Assembly: GCF_001665395.1 (NCBI RefSeq)
Contig: NZ_LZSG01000049.1
Coordinates: 42,517-106,516 of the forward strand
Reading direction: 5' to 3'
Source of the DNA: Mycobacterium sp. 1164966.3
GTDB taxonomy: Bacteria > Actinomycetota > Actinomycetes > Mycobacteriales > Mycobacteriaceae
Length of the DNA: 64,000 nt
Shown: piece by piece, positions 1 through 8,163 of the stretch
Position numbering within the stretch: position 1 is the first letter of the stretch
Layout of the letters: each line of letters begins with the position of its first letter
Notes under the pieces: generated by a model
What the model was told of the DNA's origin: nothing
Seen by the model: only the letters and a program-made list of their open reading frames with translations
The model's database searches: none
Position numbers and translations under genes: made by a program

Positions 1-196
1 GTTCGGAGAAACGGCATCCCGGGTGATCCACGCTGACGACATGCGATGCGCCGAGGACCCCGAGTAGCAGTGCACCGCGATCGGGGTGGTCCATTCGGTA
101 GGTCGCCAACGGCCGCGGCGCCGGCACATTGAGGGCGAGCCCGAGTTTCGTCCCGGATACGTCCGCCGGAGCCACGGCGAGGTGATGGAGTGGCAC
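1..196 (-). CDS. Hypothetical protein, N-terminal part (cut by window edge)
   Basis: An open minus-strand frame begins with GTG at 196 and stays open for 65 codons to the window edge. A strong ribosome binding site (AAGGAAGG) sits about 8 nt before the GTG, which is the main reason to call it. The peptide begins VPLHHLAVAPADVSG and shows no motif I recognise. It lies 46 bp downstream of vapC on the same strand, where M. tuberculosis has Rv2597, so it is probably that orthologue. The function is unknown and the C-terminus is outside the window. Confidence 0.55.
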   Translation of the reverse strand, partial: MPLHHLAVAPADVSGTKLGLALNVPAPRPLATYRMDHPDRGALLLGVLGASHVVSVDHPGCRFSE

Positions 197-241
197 CGGC
201 AGTTCCTTCCTTAGCGCGATTCAACGTAACAGCCTGGCTCG

Positions 242-643
242 TCATGTCACGAACTCGAACTCGAGTTGCAACGCCTCGTATGTAGTAGCCGCCCGCACAT
301 CCCTGGTCAACAGTGTTGCCCCAGCAGCTTTGGCCGTGAATCCGACCAGCGCGTCGTATGCCGCGCCACCAGTGATACCGCGCTTGGCAAGGTGGTCGAT
401 CAAGCCGAGATGTGAGCGCGCGTCGAGCGTCAGGTAGTCGTTGGAGGTGACGTCCGCCAAGTAGGCGTGAACAACAACAGGATTAACGCGATGCGGCGGC
501 GGAAGACGTGTCAAAACAGAATAAGTCTCCAGTACCGTGTGGGCGATCAAATGGACACCACGGTTGAGCGCATGCACCGCCGATTCGTGTGCCTCGTGCC
601 ATGTGGCGAATCCGGCAATGAGAACGCTGGTGTCTGGTGCCAT
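242..643 (-). CDS. vapC: PIN-domain ribonuclease toxin VapC (VapC40-like)
   Basis: This is a PIN-domain protein of 133 residues, the usual size of a VapC toxin. VapC toxins are Mg-dependent RNases that cut tRNA or rRNA and are held inactive by VapB. The acidic residues expected of the PIN active site are present: Asp in the N-terminal APDTSVLI strand (residue 4), Glu in TVLETYSVL (39), Asp in AAYDALVG (97) and Asp in LLTRDVRA (115). ATG at 643 is preferred over the adjoining GTG at 646, because the ATG overlaps the vapB stop as ATGA, the normal coupling of such pairs. Position next to ruvC matches VapBC40 of M. tuberculosis (Rv2595-Rv2596). The RNA target cannot be told from the sequence. Confidence 0.9.
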   Translation of the reverse strand: MAPDTSVLIAGFATWHEAHESAVHALNRGVHLIAHTVLETYSVLTRLPPPHRVNPVVVHAYLADVTSNDYLTLDARSHLGLIDHLAKRGITGGAAYDALVGFTAKAAGATLLTRDVRAATTYEALQLEFEFVT

Positions 644-888
644 CACCGCCGTACGCGATCAAGCGTTTCCCGAACGATCTCGTCGGTCAGCGGAGGCAGG
701 GGACGTTCCGGTCTGGCGACGAGGACGGAACCGTCGCGAACCAGGTCGACGTGGGTGGGTGCCGGCTCAATCTCGATGCGGCCATCGCGCTCGGTGACCT
801 CCACCTGATCATTGCCGCGCAATCCGAGGCGGTCGCGGATCCGCTTGGGGATCACCAAGCGCCCCGCTGCGTCAATGGTCGTACGCAT
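643..888 (-). CDS. vapB: AbrB-type antitoxin VapB (VapB40-like)
   Basis: An 81-residue protein that begins MRTTIDAAGRLVIPKRIR, the typical N-terminal swapped-hairpin fold of AbrB/SpoVT DNA-binding antitoxins. Its C-terminal part should wrap the VapC active site. The frame extends upstream to 909, but ATG at 888 is chosen because the AbrB fold starts right there and because an inverted repeat overlaps this codon. There is no clear ribosome binding site before 888, so the mRNA may be leaderless, which is common in mycobacteria. It is coupled to vapC by an ATGA overlap and is probably autoregulated together with it. Confidence 0.88.
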   Translation of the reverse strand: MRTTIDAAGRLVIPKRIRDRLGLRGNDQVEVTERDGRIEIEPAPTHVDLVRDGSVLVARPERPLPPLTDEIVRETLDRVRR

Positions 889-904
889 GGTAGAAAACCT
901 ACCA
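888..904. promoter_or_regulatory. Inverted repeat at vapB start, likely autoregulatory operator
   Basis: TGGTAG-N5-CTACCA is a perfect 6-bp inverted repeat whose left edge overlaps the vapB ATG. AbrB-type antitoxins bind short palindromes at their own promoter, so this is a good candidate VapB operator. A binding site on the start codon would also fit a leaderless transcript. The role is inferred. Confidence 0.55.
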
Positions 905-965
905 TTCACGACGCCGCCCTGACCGCGTGTCCTACCCGGCGCTGTCGGTGACGCCCGTTAGGCTA

Positions 966-981
966 TCGAACAGCTGTTCGT
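966..981. promoter_or_regulatory. LexA (SOS) box upstream of ruvC
   Basis: TCGAAC-AGCT-GTTCGT matches the mycobacterial LexA consensus TCGAAC-N4-GTTCGA at 11 of 12 fixed positions. It ends 36 bp before the ruvC start. LexA control of ruvC is established in M. tuberculosis, so the site fits the gene it precedes. Confidence 0.85.
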
Positions 982-1017
982 ACCCAGAGCAATTTTCCTA
1001 CCACGCGGGAGCAGACG

Positions 1018-1572
1018 ATGCGGGTGATGGGCGTCGACCCCGGCCTGACGCGCTGTGGGCTGTCCGTCGTCGAAAGCGGAACCGGCCGGCACGTCGTCGC
1101 ACTGGATGTCGATGTGGTGCGCACACCATCGAACACACCGCTGAGCCAGCGCCTGATGAGCATCAGCGACGCCGTCGAACACTGGCTGGACACGCATCGT
1201 CCCGACGTGCTGGCCATCGAGCGGGTGTTCTCCCAGCACAATGTGGCGACGGTGATGGGCACCGCCCAGGCCGGCGGGGTGATCGCCCTGGCAGCTGCCA
1301 AGCGCGGGATCGACGTGTACTTTCATACCCCCAGCGAGGTCAAGGCCGCGGTGACCGGCAACGGCGCCGCCGACAAAGCACAGGTCACTGCGATGGTCAC
1401 CAAAATCCTTGCGCTGCAAGCCAAACCGACACCAGCCGACGCGGCGGACGCGTTGGCCCTGGCGATCTGCCACTGCTGGAGGGCGCCGATGATCGAGCGG
1501 ATGGCCGCGGCTCAGGCGCTGGCCGCCCAGCAGCGACACGCCTACCTCGCCAAACTGAAGGCCGCGCGATGA
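1018..1572 (+). CDS. ruvC: Holliday junction resolvase RuvC
   Basis: The 184-residue endonuclease cuts Holliday junctions bound by the RuvAB branch-migration machine. It has the RNase H-like fold with the expected carboxylates: Asp7 in MGVDPGLTRCG, Glu68 in VLAIERVF, and Asp141 and Asp144 in PADAADALALA. Length is normal for the family. The ATG at 1018 starts exactly at the first beta strand, so the start is secure. It is first in the ruvC-ruvA-ruvB operon, overlaps ruvA by 4 nt (ATGA) and lies behind a LexA box, so DNA damage should induce it. Confidence 0.97.
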   Translation: MRVMGVDPGLTRCGLSVVESGTGRHVVALDVDVVRTPSNTPLSQRLMSISDAVEHWLDTHRPDVLAIERVFSQHNVATVMGTAQAGGVIALAAAKRGIDVYFHTPSEVKAAVTGNGAADKAQVTAMVTKILALQAKPTPADAADALALAICHCWRAPMIERMAAAQALAAQQRHAYLAKLKAAR

Positions 1573-2162
1573 TCGCCTCGGTTCGCGGTGAGGTGCTCGA
1601 GGTGGCGCTCGACCATGTGGTGATCGAGGCCGCCGGCGTCGGTTACCGGGTGAACGCGACGCCGTCGACGTTGGCGACGCTGCGGCAGGGGACCGAGGCC
1701 CGGCTGGTTACGGCGATGGTCGTGCGCGAGGATTCCATGACGTTGTACGGGTTCTGCGACGGGGAAACCCGCGACCTGTTCCTGACGCTGCTGTCCGTAT
1801 CGGGCGTCGGGCCCCGGCTGGCGATGGCAACGCTGGCCGTGCACGACGCCGCGGCCCTGCGGCTGGCACTGGCCGACGGCGACGTCTCCGCACTGACCCG
1901 GGTGCCCGGCATCGGAAAGCGCGGCGCCGAACGCATGGTGCTGGAGCTGCGCGACAAGGTGGGTCCGGCGGGCACTTCCGCGGGCGCACCCGCGGTCAAC
2001 GGGCACGCGGTGCGCAGTCCCGTGGTCGAGGCTCTCGTCGGCCTCGGCTTTGCCGCCAAGCAGGCCGAGGAGGCCACCGACAAAGTCCTGGTCGGTGAGC
2101 ACGCCGCGACTACGTCGAGTGCCCTGCGCGCCGCCTTGTCGCTGCTAGGAAAGTCGAAATGA
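1569..2162 (+). CDS. ruvA: Holliday junction DNA helicase subunit RuvA
   Basis: A 197-residue RuvA. The N-terminal OB-fold begins MIASVRGEVLEV. The central helix-hairpin-helix part carries SGVGPRLAMATL and VPGIGKRGAERMVLEL, which contact junction DNA. The C-terminal UBA-like domain (about 150-197), which binds RuvB, ends in ALSLLGKSK. RuvA tetramers hold the junction square and load RuvB rings. It overlaps both ruvC and ruvB by ATGA, so the three proteins are translated together. A longer frame from 927 covers the same codons but has no sensible N-terminus. Confidence 0.97.
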   Translation: MIASVRGEVLEVALDHVVIEAAGVGYRVNATPSTLATLRQGTEARLVTAMVVREDSMTLYGFCDGETRDLFLTLLSVSGVGPRLAMATLAVHDAAALRLALADGDVSALTRVPGIGKRGAERMVLELRDKVGPAGTSAGAPAVNGHAVRSPVVEALVGLGFAAKQAEEATDKVLVGEHAATTSSALRAALSLLGKSK

Positions 2163-3223
2163 ACGCCGATCCCTCAGAATCCGCAGATCCCGAGGCGCGC
2201 GAGATCTCGGGGGCCCTGCTGTCTGGCGAGGGCGACATCGACGGCAGCCTGCGACCGCGGTCGCTGCGCGAGTTCATCGGCCAGCCGCGGGTGCGCGAAC
2301 AACTGCAACTGGTCATCGAGGGCGCCAAGAACCGCGGCGGCACACCGGATCACATCCTGCTATCCGGGCCCCCCGGGCTGGGTAAGACGTCGCTGGCGAT
2401 GATCATCGCCGCCGAGCTCGGCTCCTCGCTGCGGGTGACGTCCGGGCCCGCCCTGGAACGAGCCGGCGACCTGGCCGCGATGCTGTCCAACCTGGTCGAG
2501 CACGACGTGCTCTTCATCGACGAGATCCACCGGATCGCCCGGCCGGCCGAGGAGATGCTCTATTTGGCGATGGAGGACTTCCGGGTCGACGTGGTCGTCG
2601 GCAAAGGTCCCGGGGCGACCTCGATTCCCTTGGAGGTCGCCCCATTCACCCTGGTCGGCGCGACCACCCGGTCCGGGGCGCTGACCGGGCCGCTGCGCGA
2701 TCGGTTCGGCTTCACCGCGCACATGGATTTCTACGAGCCCGCCGAACTGGAGCGGGTGCTGGCCCGCTCCGCCGGGATCCTGGGCATCGAGCTGGGCGCC
2801 GAGGCCGCCGCGGAGATCGCCCTACGTTCGCGCGGCACGCCACGGATCGCCAACCGGCTGCTGCGCCGGGTCCGTGACTTCGCCGAGGTACGCGCCGACG
2901 GGGTGATCACCCGCGACGTAGCCAAGTCCGCGCTGGCGGTCTACGACGTCGACGAGCTCGGCCTGGACCGGCTGGACCGGGCGGTGTTGTCCGCGCTGAC
3001 CCGCAGTTTCGGCGGCGGACCGGTCGGGGTGTCGACGCTGGCAGTGGCGGTAGGGGAGGAGGCGGCGACCGTCGAGGAGGTGTGCGAGCCGTTTCTGGTC
3101 CGGGCGGGTATGGTCGCCCGTACCCCGCGCGGCCGGGTGGCCACCGCCCAGGCATGGACCCACCTGGGCATGGTTCCGCCCGTGGGGGTCAGCGGTTTCG
3201 GGCAGCCGGGCCTGTTCGACTAG
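2159..3223 (+). CDS. ruvB: Holliday junction branch-migration ATPase RuvB
   Basis: The 354-residue AAA+ motor drives branch migration at junctions bound by RuvA. Walker A is GPPGLGKTS (residues 70-78, Lys76) and Walker B is LFIDEIHR (118-125). The C-terminal winged helix follows DELGLDRLDRAVL and binds DNA. Length agrees with mycobacterial RuvB. It closes the LexA-controlled ruv operon, and its stop is 10 bp before the next gene, which may be cotranscribed. Confidence 0.97.
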   Translation: MNADPSESADPEAREISGALLSGEGDIDGSLRPRSLREFIGQPRVREQLQLVIEGAKNRGGTPDHILLSGPPGLGKTSLAMIIAAELGSSLRVTSGPALERAGDLAAMLSNLVEHDVLFIDEIHRIARPAEEMLYLAMEDFRVDVVVGKGPGATSIPLEVAPFTLVGATTRSGALTGPLRDRFGFTAHMDFYEPAELERVLARSAGILGIELGAEAAAEIALRSRGTPRIANRLLRRVRDFAEVRADGVITRDVAKSALAVYDVDELGLDRLDRAVLSALTRSFGGGPVGVSTLAVAVGEEAATVEEVCEPFLVRAGMVARTPRGRVATAQAWTHLGMVPPVGVSGFGQPGLFD

Positions 3224-3232
3224 GAGGCACTT

Positions 3233-3619
3233 GTGCTGATCGCAGGACTGGTGTTCGCCGGGCTGGCCGCCCTGCTGCACGTCTACATCTTCACGATGGA
3301 GTCGCTGACCTGGACTTCGGCGCGGACTCGCGCCACTTTCGGCACCACGCCCGAAGAAGCCGAGACCACCAAGCAGCTCGCGCTCAACCAGGGCTTTTAC
3401 AACTTGTTTCTGGCGATCGTCACCGCTGTCGGCATCGCCGCGATCGCGATGGGGCACAAGGCCGTCGGAGCAGCACTGATCTTCGCCGGCGTGGGATCGA
3501 TGGGGTTGGCGGCGGTGGTGCTGTTGATCTCCGCGCGGGACAAGGCGCGCGCCGCGTTGATCCAGGGTCTCTTCCCGGCCATCGCTGTGGTGCTGGTCGC
3601 GGCGGCTCTGGCGGCGTAA
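3233..3619 (+). CDS. DUF1304 family membrane protein
   Basis: This small 128-residue protein is almost entirely hydrophobic, with about four membrane helices. Between the first and second lies a polar stretch (MESLTWTSARTRATFG, then TPEEAETTKQLALNQGFYN). The NQGFYN motif and layout are those of DUF1304 proteins, whose function is unknown. The start is GTG at 3233, preceded by AGGAGG. It follows ruvB by 10 bp and may be read through from the ruv operon. I cannot assign a role. Confidence 0.85.
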   Translation: MLIAGLVFAGLAALLHVYIFTMESLTWTSARTRATFGTTPEEAETTKQLALNQGFYNLFLAIVTAVGIAAIAMGHKAVGAALIFAGVGSMGLAAVVLLISARDKARAALIQGLFPAIAVVLVAAALAA

Positions 3620-3752
3620 CATTTCGCCACATCAATAACAATAGCCTCAGCAGCCACATTGGCCACGCCGCATGGTGTTTTGCGCGTGGCATCGCTGCTT
3701 CGGTGTCACTGAGGCCGGGTACTCCAGCGCGGTACCGAAGCGAGGAGATGTC

Positions 3753-4445
3753 ATGAAAAACGTGGAAAGCAACCGTCCGGGCCGGCTGCGAATGCCGCGG
3801 TCGCGTGGCGCGGTGACAGGGCTGATCTTGGTCATTCTGGGCGCCTGGGGCGCGCTGATTCCCTTCGTGGGACCCCAATTCAACTTCGCCTACACGCCCG
3901 ACCGTGCATGGGCGTGGACCGCAGCCCGGGGCTGGCTGGAGGTGCTGCCCGGAGCCGTGACGGTGGTGGGGGGTCTGCTGCTGATCGTCTCCGGGAACCG
4001 CGCAAGCGCGATGGTCGGCGGCTGGCTGGCAACCCTCGCCGGCGCGTGGTTCGTCGTCGGCGGCGCGATCGCCCCGGTGTTGCACCTAGGGTCCGTCGGC
4101 GACCCGGTTGCCAGCACGGATCGCAAGCGGGCGGCGCTCGAGATCGCGTACTTCTCCGGCCTCGGTGCGCTGATCGTCTTCCTGGGTGGGGCCGTGCTGG
4201 CCCGACTGGCCGTGCGGCTGGCCCGCGATGTGTACCCGTTGGAGCCTGCCGAATCCGCCGAATCCACGGCGCAACCGGCCGGTGAGCCCTACTACTCCGG
4301 TCTGGAAGAGCCACCGCGCGAGGTGTCGCCGGACGCCGAGACCCGGCCGCAAGTGGGAACCTCGCCCGCAGCCAAGAGGCCGAGGAGGAGTTTCCGCCGA
4401 CAGCGCGAAACCGCGGCGGCCGGGTGGCCGCACCCGCAGAGCTGA
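3753..4445 (+). CDS. Conserved mycobacterial membrane protein, unknown function
   Basis: A 230-residue protein with four predicted membrane helices: AVTGLILVILGAWGALI (about 25-41), VLPGAVTVVGGLLLIV, GGWLATLAGAWFVVGG, and FSGLGALIVFLGGAVLARL. A polar C-terminal tail follows, with acidic repeats (EPAESAESTAQP) and a basic end. The start ATG at 3753 has a good ribosome binding site (CGAGGAG). The frame is open upstream to 3672 but lacks a better start. I do not recognise the family. It converges with the first reductase gene, and a strong hairpin separates them. Confidence 0.75.
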   Translation: MKNVESNRPGRLRMPRSRGAVTGLILVILGAWGALIPFVGPQFNFAYTPDRAWAWTAARGWLEVLPGAVTVVGGLLLIVSGNRASAMVGGWLATLAGAWFVVGGAIAPVLHLGSVGDPVASTDRKRAALEIAYFSGLGALIVFLGGAVLARLAVRLARDVYPLEPAESAESTAQPAGEPYYSGLEEPPREVSPDAETRPQVGTSPAAKRPRRSFRRQRETAAAGWPHPQS

Positions 4446-4458
4446 GTCGCTCGTTGAG

Positions 4459-4496
4459 ACGCAGGAGCTGCCGAAAATATTCGGCAGCTCCTGCGT
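4459..4496. terminator. Bidirectional terminator hairpin
   Basis: A perfect 16-bp stem (arms 4459-4474 and 4481-4496) closes on a 6-nt loop (AAATAT). It sits between the convergent membrane protein gene and the first reductase gene. There is no long T run, which is usual for mycobacterial terminators. Confidence 0.8.
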
Positions 4497-4503
4497 GTCG
4501 GCG

Positions 4504-7500
4504 TCAGAGCAGGCCGAGCAGCTGTAGGTCGCTGATGTACTTGGCGATGATCGGCGGGGTGATGTGCGGAATGTCTTTGTCCGCACCGATTTTGGCGTCC
4601 TGGACTGCTGCGCGGAACCGGTCGGTGGGGGCGATCGATCCGTTGATGGGGTTTTGCGGTTTTTGGTAGTTGTGCAGCAGTGGCAACAGTGAGCTGTTGC
4701 GCTGTTTTTCGGGCAGGCCGCGCAGGGTGGTTTCGAAGCGCTGTAGCCATTCGCCGTAGTCGGCGATGCGCGCGATGGCGCAACCATCGTCGATGAGCCA
4801 GTCGACGAATTGGTCCATGCCGATGCCGTCGTCGTAGGGATTCATCACGTGATAGGTCTGGAACCCGTCCCGTGGTCCCAAAACGGTGATGGCCTCGGCG
4901 ATGAATTCCACCGGCAGCCCGTCGTAGTGGGCGCGTTGACGGTTGCCCTCGGCGTCGAGTTCGTAGAACGAACCCGGAGCCACGCCGGTGGCGGCCAGGC
5001 TGAGCATCATGCGGGTGAACATGTCGGGCACGTTGAGCTGACCGGCCCAGGTGGTGTCGGCCAGGATCATGTCGCAGCGAAACACCGCCACCGGCAGGCC
5101 GCACAGGTCGTGGGCCTCGCGCAGTAGTACCTCGCCGGCCCACTTGCTGTTGCCGTAGCCGTTGGCATAGCTGTCGTCGATGCGCCTCGTCGCGCTGATC
5201 CTCCGGATGTCGGCGTCCTCGGTGAACTTGGCCGGCGCGATCTGGTCGCCCACCCCGATCGTCGAGGTGTACGTGAACGGCTTCTGCTTGCCGGTCAGTG
5301 CCAAGCGGATCAGCTCGGCGGTGCCCAGCGCGTTGGGGCCGAACAGTTCGCTGTAGGGCAGCACGTGGTTGACCAGGGCGGCGGGGTCGACGATCACGTC
5401 GACGGTGTCGGCCAGGCGTTGCCAGGTTGCGGCGTCCAGGCCCAGGTCGGCGTCGCCTTTGTCGCCGGCGAGCACTTCGAGGTGCACGGCCAGATTCCGG
5501 TAGTGGGCCAACAGCTTCGGGTCGCCGCTGGCGAACGTGGCGTCCAGTCGGGCGCGGGCCTCTTCATCGGACTTGGCCCGCACCAGGCAGATCACGGTGC
5601 CGTCGACCAGGGCCATCCGCTCGAGCCATTCCAGCGCCAGGTACCGGCCCAAAAAGCCGGTCGCGCCGGTCAGCAGCACGGTGCGCACCTCGGAACTCGG
5701 CGACGGCAGCCCAGGCGCGGCCGCCAGGGTTTCGGCGTCGATGAATTTGTCCAGGGTCAGGTCGGCGGCGTGTACCTCCACGGCGTCGCGGCCGTGCACC
5801 GAGGCGAAGGTGGGGCGCTTCGAGCCAGCGCGCTCGCCCTCGATGTAGGCGGCGATGGCACCCAGGTCGTTGGCTGGGGAGACGATGACGCCGACCGGCA
5901 CGTCGATGTCGAAGATCTCGTGTAGCAGGTTGCCGAATGTCAACGCCGACAACGAGTCTCCGCCCAAGTCGGTGAAGTGGGCATCCGGTGACAAATCCGT
6001 GGCGGCGCTGCCTAGCAGCGCACCCGCGGCCCGGACCACGGTGTCGAGCACCGGCGCGGCGGCGCCACTGCGACGCAGCTCGCTCAACTCACTGGCCTGG
6101 CTGTCCGCCAGCTCGACGTACAGCCGCTCCAACCGCTCGCCGTAGTGGCTCTTCAGCTGCGGGCGTGCCAGCTTGCGGATGCCGGTCAGCAGACCGTTCT
6201 CCAGCGTCCACGGTGTGGTCTCGACGATGAAGTCACGCGGCACCTCGTAGGACTGCAGCCCGGCTTCTTTGGCGACGGTCTGCAGAGAATCGGCGATCGC
6301 TTGCTTCGACGCGTTCTCGTCGGTCGGCACGACAACGGCCAACAGGTACGCGCGGGCGCTGTTGCCGTAGAGGAAGATCTGCCGCACCAGCGGGCTGTTC
6401 CCGAACACCGCCTCCAGCTTGGACACGGTCACGAATTCGCCCTGGGACAGCTTCAGCACGTTATTGCGCCGGTCAAGGTAGACGAACTGTTCCGGGCCGA
6501 CTTCGGCCATCACGTCGCCGGTGCGGTAGAAGCCGTCCTCGTCGAACACGCCCGCAGTAGTTTCCGGCCGCTTGTAGTAGCCGGGGAACAGGCTCTGGGT
6601 CTTGACCAGCAGCTCGCCGCGCGGGTGCGGCCGGTCGGTCAGGAAGTAACCCAGCTCGGGCACGTCGACCAGCTTGTAGTCGATTACCGCGGGCCGGCGG
6701 ATGTGGTCGTCGATCAACACCATGCCGGCCTCGGTGGAGCCGTAGCCCTCGGTCAGATGGATGTCGAGTAGGGCTTCGACCCACGCTTTCATCTCGGCAG
6801 AGATCGGCGCCGAGCCCGTCAGCGCCGCGACGAACCGCCCACCGAGCAGGTCCTGGCGCAGCTCGGCCTTGACCTGCGCCTCCACGGCTTGCCGATCCGC
6901 GGAGTCGGTCGACCGCCGGTCCACCTCGCTCTGGAACCGCTCGAACAGCATGTCCCACACGCGGGGCACGAAGTTCAACTCGGTCGGGCGCACCAGCGCA
7001 AGGTCTTCGAGCAGCGTCGAAAGGTCGCTCTTGGCAACGAAATACGCGGTGCCGCCGTTGCACAGCGTGCCGTACAGCGCCTGACGGCCCATCACGTGAC
7101 TCATCGGCATGAAGTTCAGCGTGATCGACGGATAACCGCCGGCTTGGAACCAGGCGCTGGACTTGCGCCAGAAGTTGGTCACCCGGCTCGCGGGGTACAT
7201 GGCGCCCTTGGGCGCGCCGGTGCTGCCGGAGGTGTAGATCAGCAGGGCCAGTGCGTCATTGTCGACGGCGCCGGCGACAGCCGGGGCCGGCGGCATGTTC
7301 TGCTCGCGCTCGAGCACGTCGGCAAGTGTCTCGACGATCACCGGAGTGCCGGCCAAACGGGCTCGGGCGGCTTCGAGGGCTTCGCGATGTGCATCTACCT
7401 CGGCGTGGTAGTCGAACGCGATCAGCCGCGCCGGCGCGTGACCGGTGAGCACCAACTCGACGGCTTCGGCGAGGTTGTCGATGCTCGCGGCCATCAGCGC

Positions 7501-7977
7501 CGGCTCGGTCTCGGTGACGACGGGTCGCAGCTGAGCGGCCGTCGCACTGGTTTGCAGCGGGACCGATACCGCGCCGAGCACGGTGGCCGCCATGTCGATG
7601 GTGGTGTAGTCGACGCTGGAGAACCCGAGCACGCAGACGCGGTCGCCGGGCTCGACGACGCCCGTCAGCGCGCTCGCGAAGGCGTTGGTGCGGTCCCACA
7701 ACTCGCGGTAGGTGACGGTCTCGAAGCGGGGGAGCACCTCCACGACGGTGCGCTCGGTCTCCGGATCTTCGACGAACTCCACCACACGCTGGCCCAAGGC
7801 CGGCCGATCGGCGTAACCCTCCATGACGGTCCGGATGATCTGCCGTAGCCCGAGGTCAGATCGCTCGACGGCCTTTGCGACCGCCGGGCTCGGCCTGGCA
7901 GCGGCGAACTGTGCGTCGTGGGCGTAGAGGTCCTCGATGCGGCGGGCAAGCCGTTCTGCACTGGTGATGGTCGACAT
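4504..7977 (-). CDS. fadD9: Carboxylic acid reductase (FadD9-type), copy 1
   Basis: A 1157-residue three-domain enzyme that activates a carboxylic acid with ATP, holds it as a thioester on a phosphopantetheine arm, and reduces it to an aldehyde with NADPH. The adenylation domain spans about 1-640, with YTSGSTG at 248-254 and Lys257 of the P-loop. The carrier domain has LGGDS with attachment Ser675. The reductase domain starts near 760 with a Rossmann GATGFLG (about 771-777) and a YxxxK pair (Tyr941, Lys945). Length fits mycobacterial CARs (M. tuberculosis FadD9 is 1168 residues). Residues 556-1066 are nearly identical to copy 2 at 8164-11637, while the first 555 differ clearly, so substrate choice may differ. 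A phosphopantetheinyl transferase is needed but is not in the window. Confidence 0.95.
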   Translation of the reverse strand: MSTITSAERLARRIEDLYAHDAQFAAARPSPAVAKAVERSDLGLRQIIRTVMEGYADRPALGQRVVEFVEDPETERTVVEVLPRFETVTYRELWDRTNAFASALTGVVEPGDRVCVLGFSSVDYTTIDMAATVLGAVSVPLQTSATAAQLRPVVTETEPALMAASIDNLAEAVELVLTGHAPARLIAFDYHAEVDAHREALEAARARLAGTPVIVETLADVLEREQNMPPAPAVAGAVDNDALALLIYTSGSTGAPKGAMYPASRVTNFWRKSSAWFQAGGYPSITLNFMPMSHVMGRQALYGTLCNGGTAYFVAKSDLSTLLEDLALVRPTELNFVPRVWDMLFERFQSEVDRRSTDSADRQAVEAQVKAELRQDLLGGRFVAALTGSAPISAEMKAWVEALLDIHLTEGYGSTEAGMVLIDDHIRRPAVIDYKLVDVPELGYFLTDRPHPRGELLVKTQSLFPGYYKRPETTAGVFDEDGFYRTGDVMAEVGPEQFVYLDRRNNVLKLSQGEFVTVSKLEAVFGNSPLVRQIFLYGNSARAYLLAVVVPTDENASKQAIADSLQTVAKEAGLQSYEVPRDFIVETTPWTLENGLLTGIRKLARPQLKSHYGERLERLYVELADSQASELSELRRSGAAAPVLDTVVRAAGALLGSAATDLSPDAHFTDLGGDSLSALTFGNLLHEIFDIDVPVGVIVSPANDLGAIAAYIEGERAGSKRPTFASVHGRDAVEVHAADLTLDKFIDAETLAAAPGLPSPSSEVRTVLLTGATGFLGRYLALEWLERMALVDGTVICLVRAKSDEEARARLDATFASGDPKLLAHYRNLAVHLEVLAGDKGDADLGLDAATWQRLADTVDVIVDPAALVNHVLPYSELFGPNALGTAELIRLALTGKQKPFTYTSTIGVGDQIAPAKFTEDADIRRISATRRIDDSYANGYGNSKWAGEVLLREAHDLCGLPVAVFRCDMILADTTWAGQLNVPDMFTRMMLSLAATGVAPGSFYELDAEGNRQRAHYDGLPVEFIAEAITVLGPRDGFQTYHVMNPYDDGIGMDQFVDWLIDDGCAIARIADYGEWLQRFETTLRGLPEKQRNSSLLPLLHNYQKPQNPINGSIAPTDRFRAAVQDAKIGADKDIPHITPPIIAKYISDLQLLGLL
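4778..6312 (-). repeat. Converted or duplicated tract inside CAR copy 1
   Basis: This 1535-bp stretch matches 8438-9972 in copy 2 at a constant offset of 3660 bp. Line-by-line comparison gives 8 mismatches in total and none at all from 5045 to 6207 (1163 bp). The mismatches are at 4906, 4912, 5038, 5041 and 5044 on one side, and 6208, 6214 and 6217 on the other. Divergence rises sharply outside both ends. It encodes the end of the adenylation domain, the carrier domain and the first part of the reductase domain. Confidence 0.95.
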
Positions 7978-8040
7978 AGCAGTTCCCCTTGTCGTGGTTG
8001 GGAGGTTTGAGTCTCGGTGCAGCGCTGCGATGCGCTTGAC

Positions 8041-8053
8041 AAATAGAACGTTA
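8041..8053 (-). promoter_or_regulatory. Shared upstream element of CAR copy 1
   Basis: AAATAGAACGTTA (plus strand) lies 64 bp before the copy 1 start codon. The identical 13-mer lies 57 bp before the copy 2 start (11694-11706), with looser similarity around it. The spacing suggests a promoter core or operator. On the coding strand it reads TAACGTTCTATTT, and no standard factor is evident. Confidence 0.5.
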
Positions 8054-8124
8054 GCAAAAGTAATTAAATTCCCAACAACGGATGCCGCTCGCGTGGTGTG
8101 AGATGTGTTACGGCGAGATGCGAA

Positions 8125-8147
8125 GGCTCCCGAAATTCTCGGGAGCC
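8125..8147. terminator. Terminator hairpin after CAR copy 2
   Basis: A perfect 9-bp stem (GGCTCCCGA, 8125-8133, with TCGGGAGCC, 8139-8147) closes on a 5-nt loop. It lies 17 bp beyond the stop of copy 2, between that gene and the promoter of copy 1. It should insulate the two genes and argues that each has its own transcript. Confidence 0.75.
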
Positions 8148-8163
8148 TTTGCGGGGGGCCGGA

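Noticed and set aside
255..270. LexA-like sequence TCGAAC-TCGA-GTTGCA in vapC
   Set aside because: Two mismatches in the second half-site, and it lies inside the 3' end of vapC with no promoter for a downstream gene.
927..2162. Apparent single 411-codon frame covering ruvC and ruvA
   Set aside because: The ruvA frame happens to stay open upstream through ruvC. The upstream part has no similarity to a protein, while ruvC in its own frame is complete.
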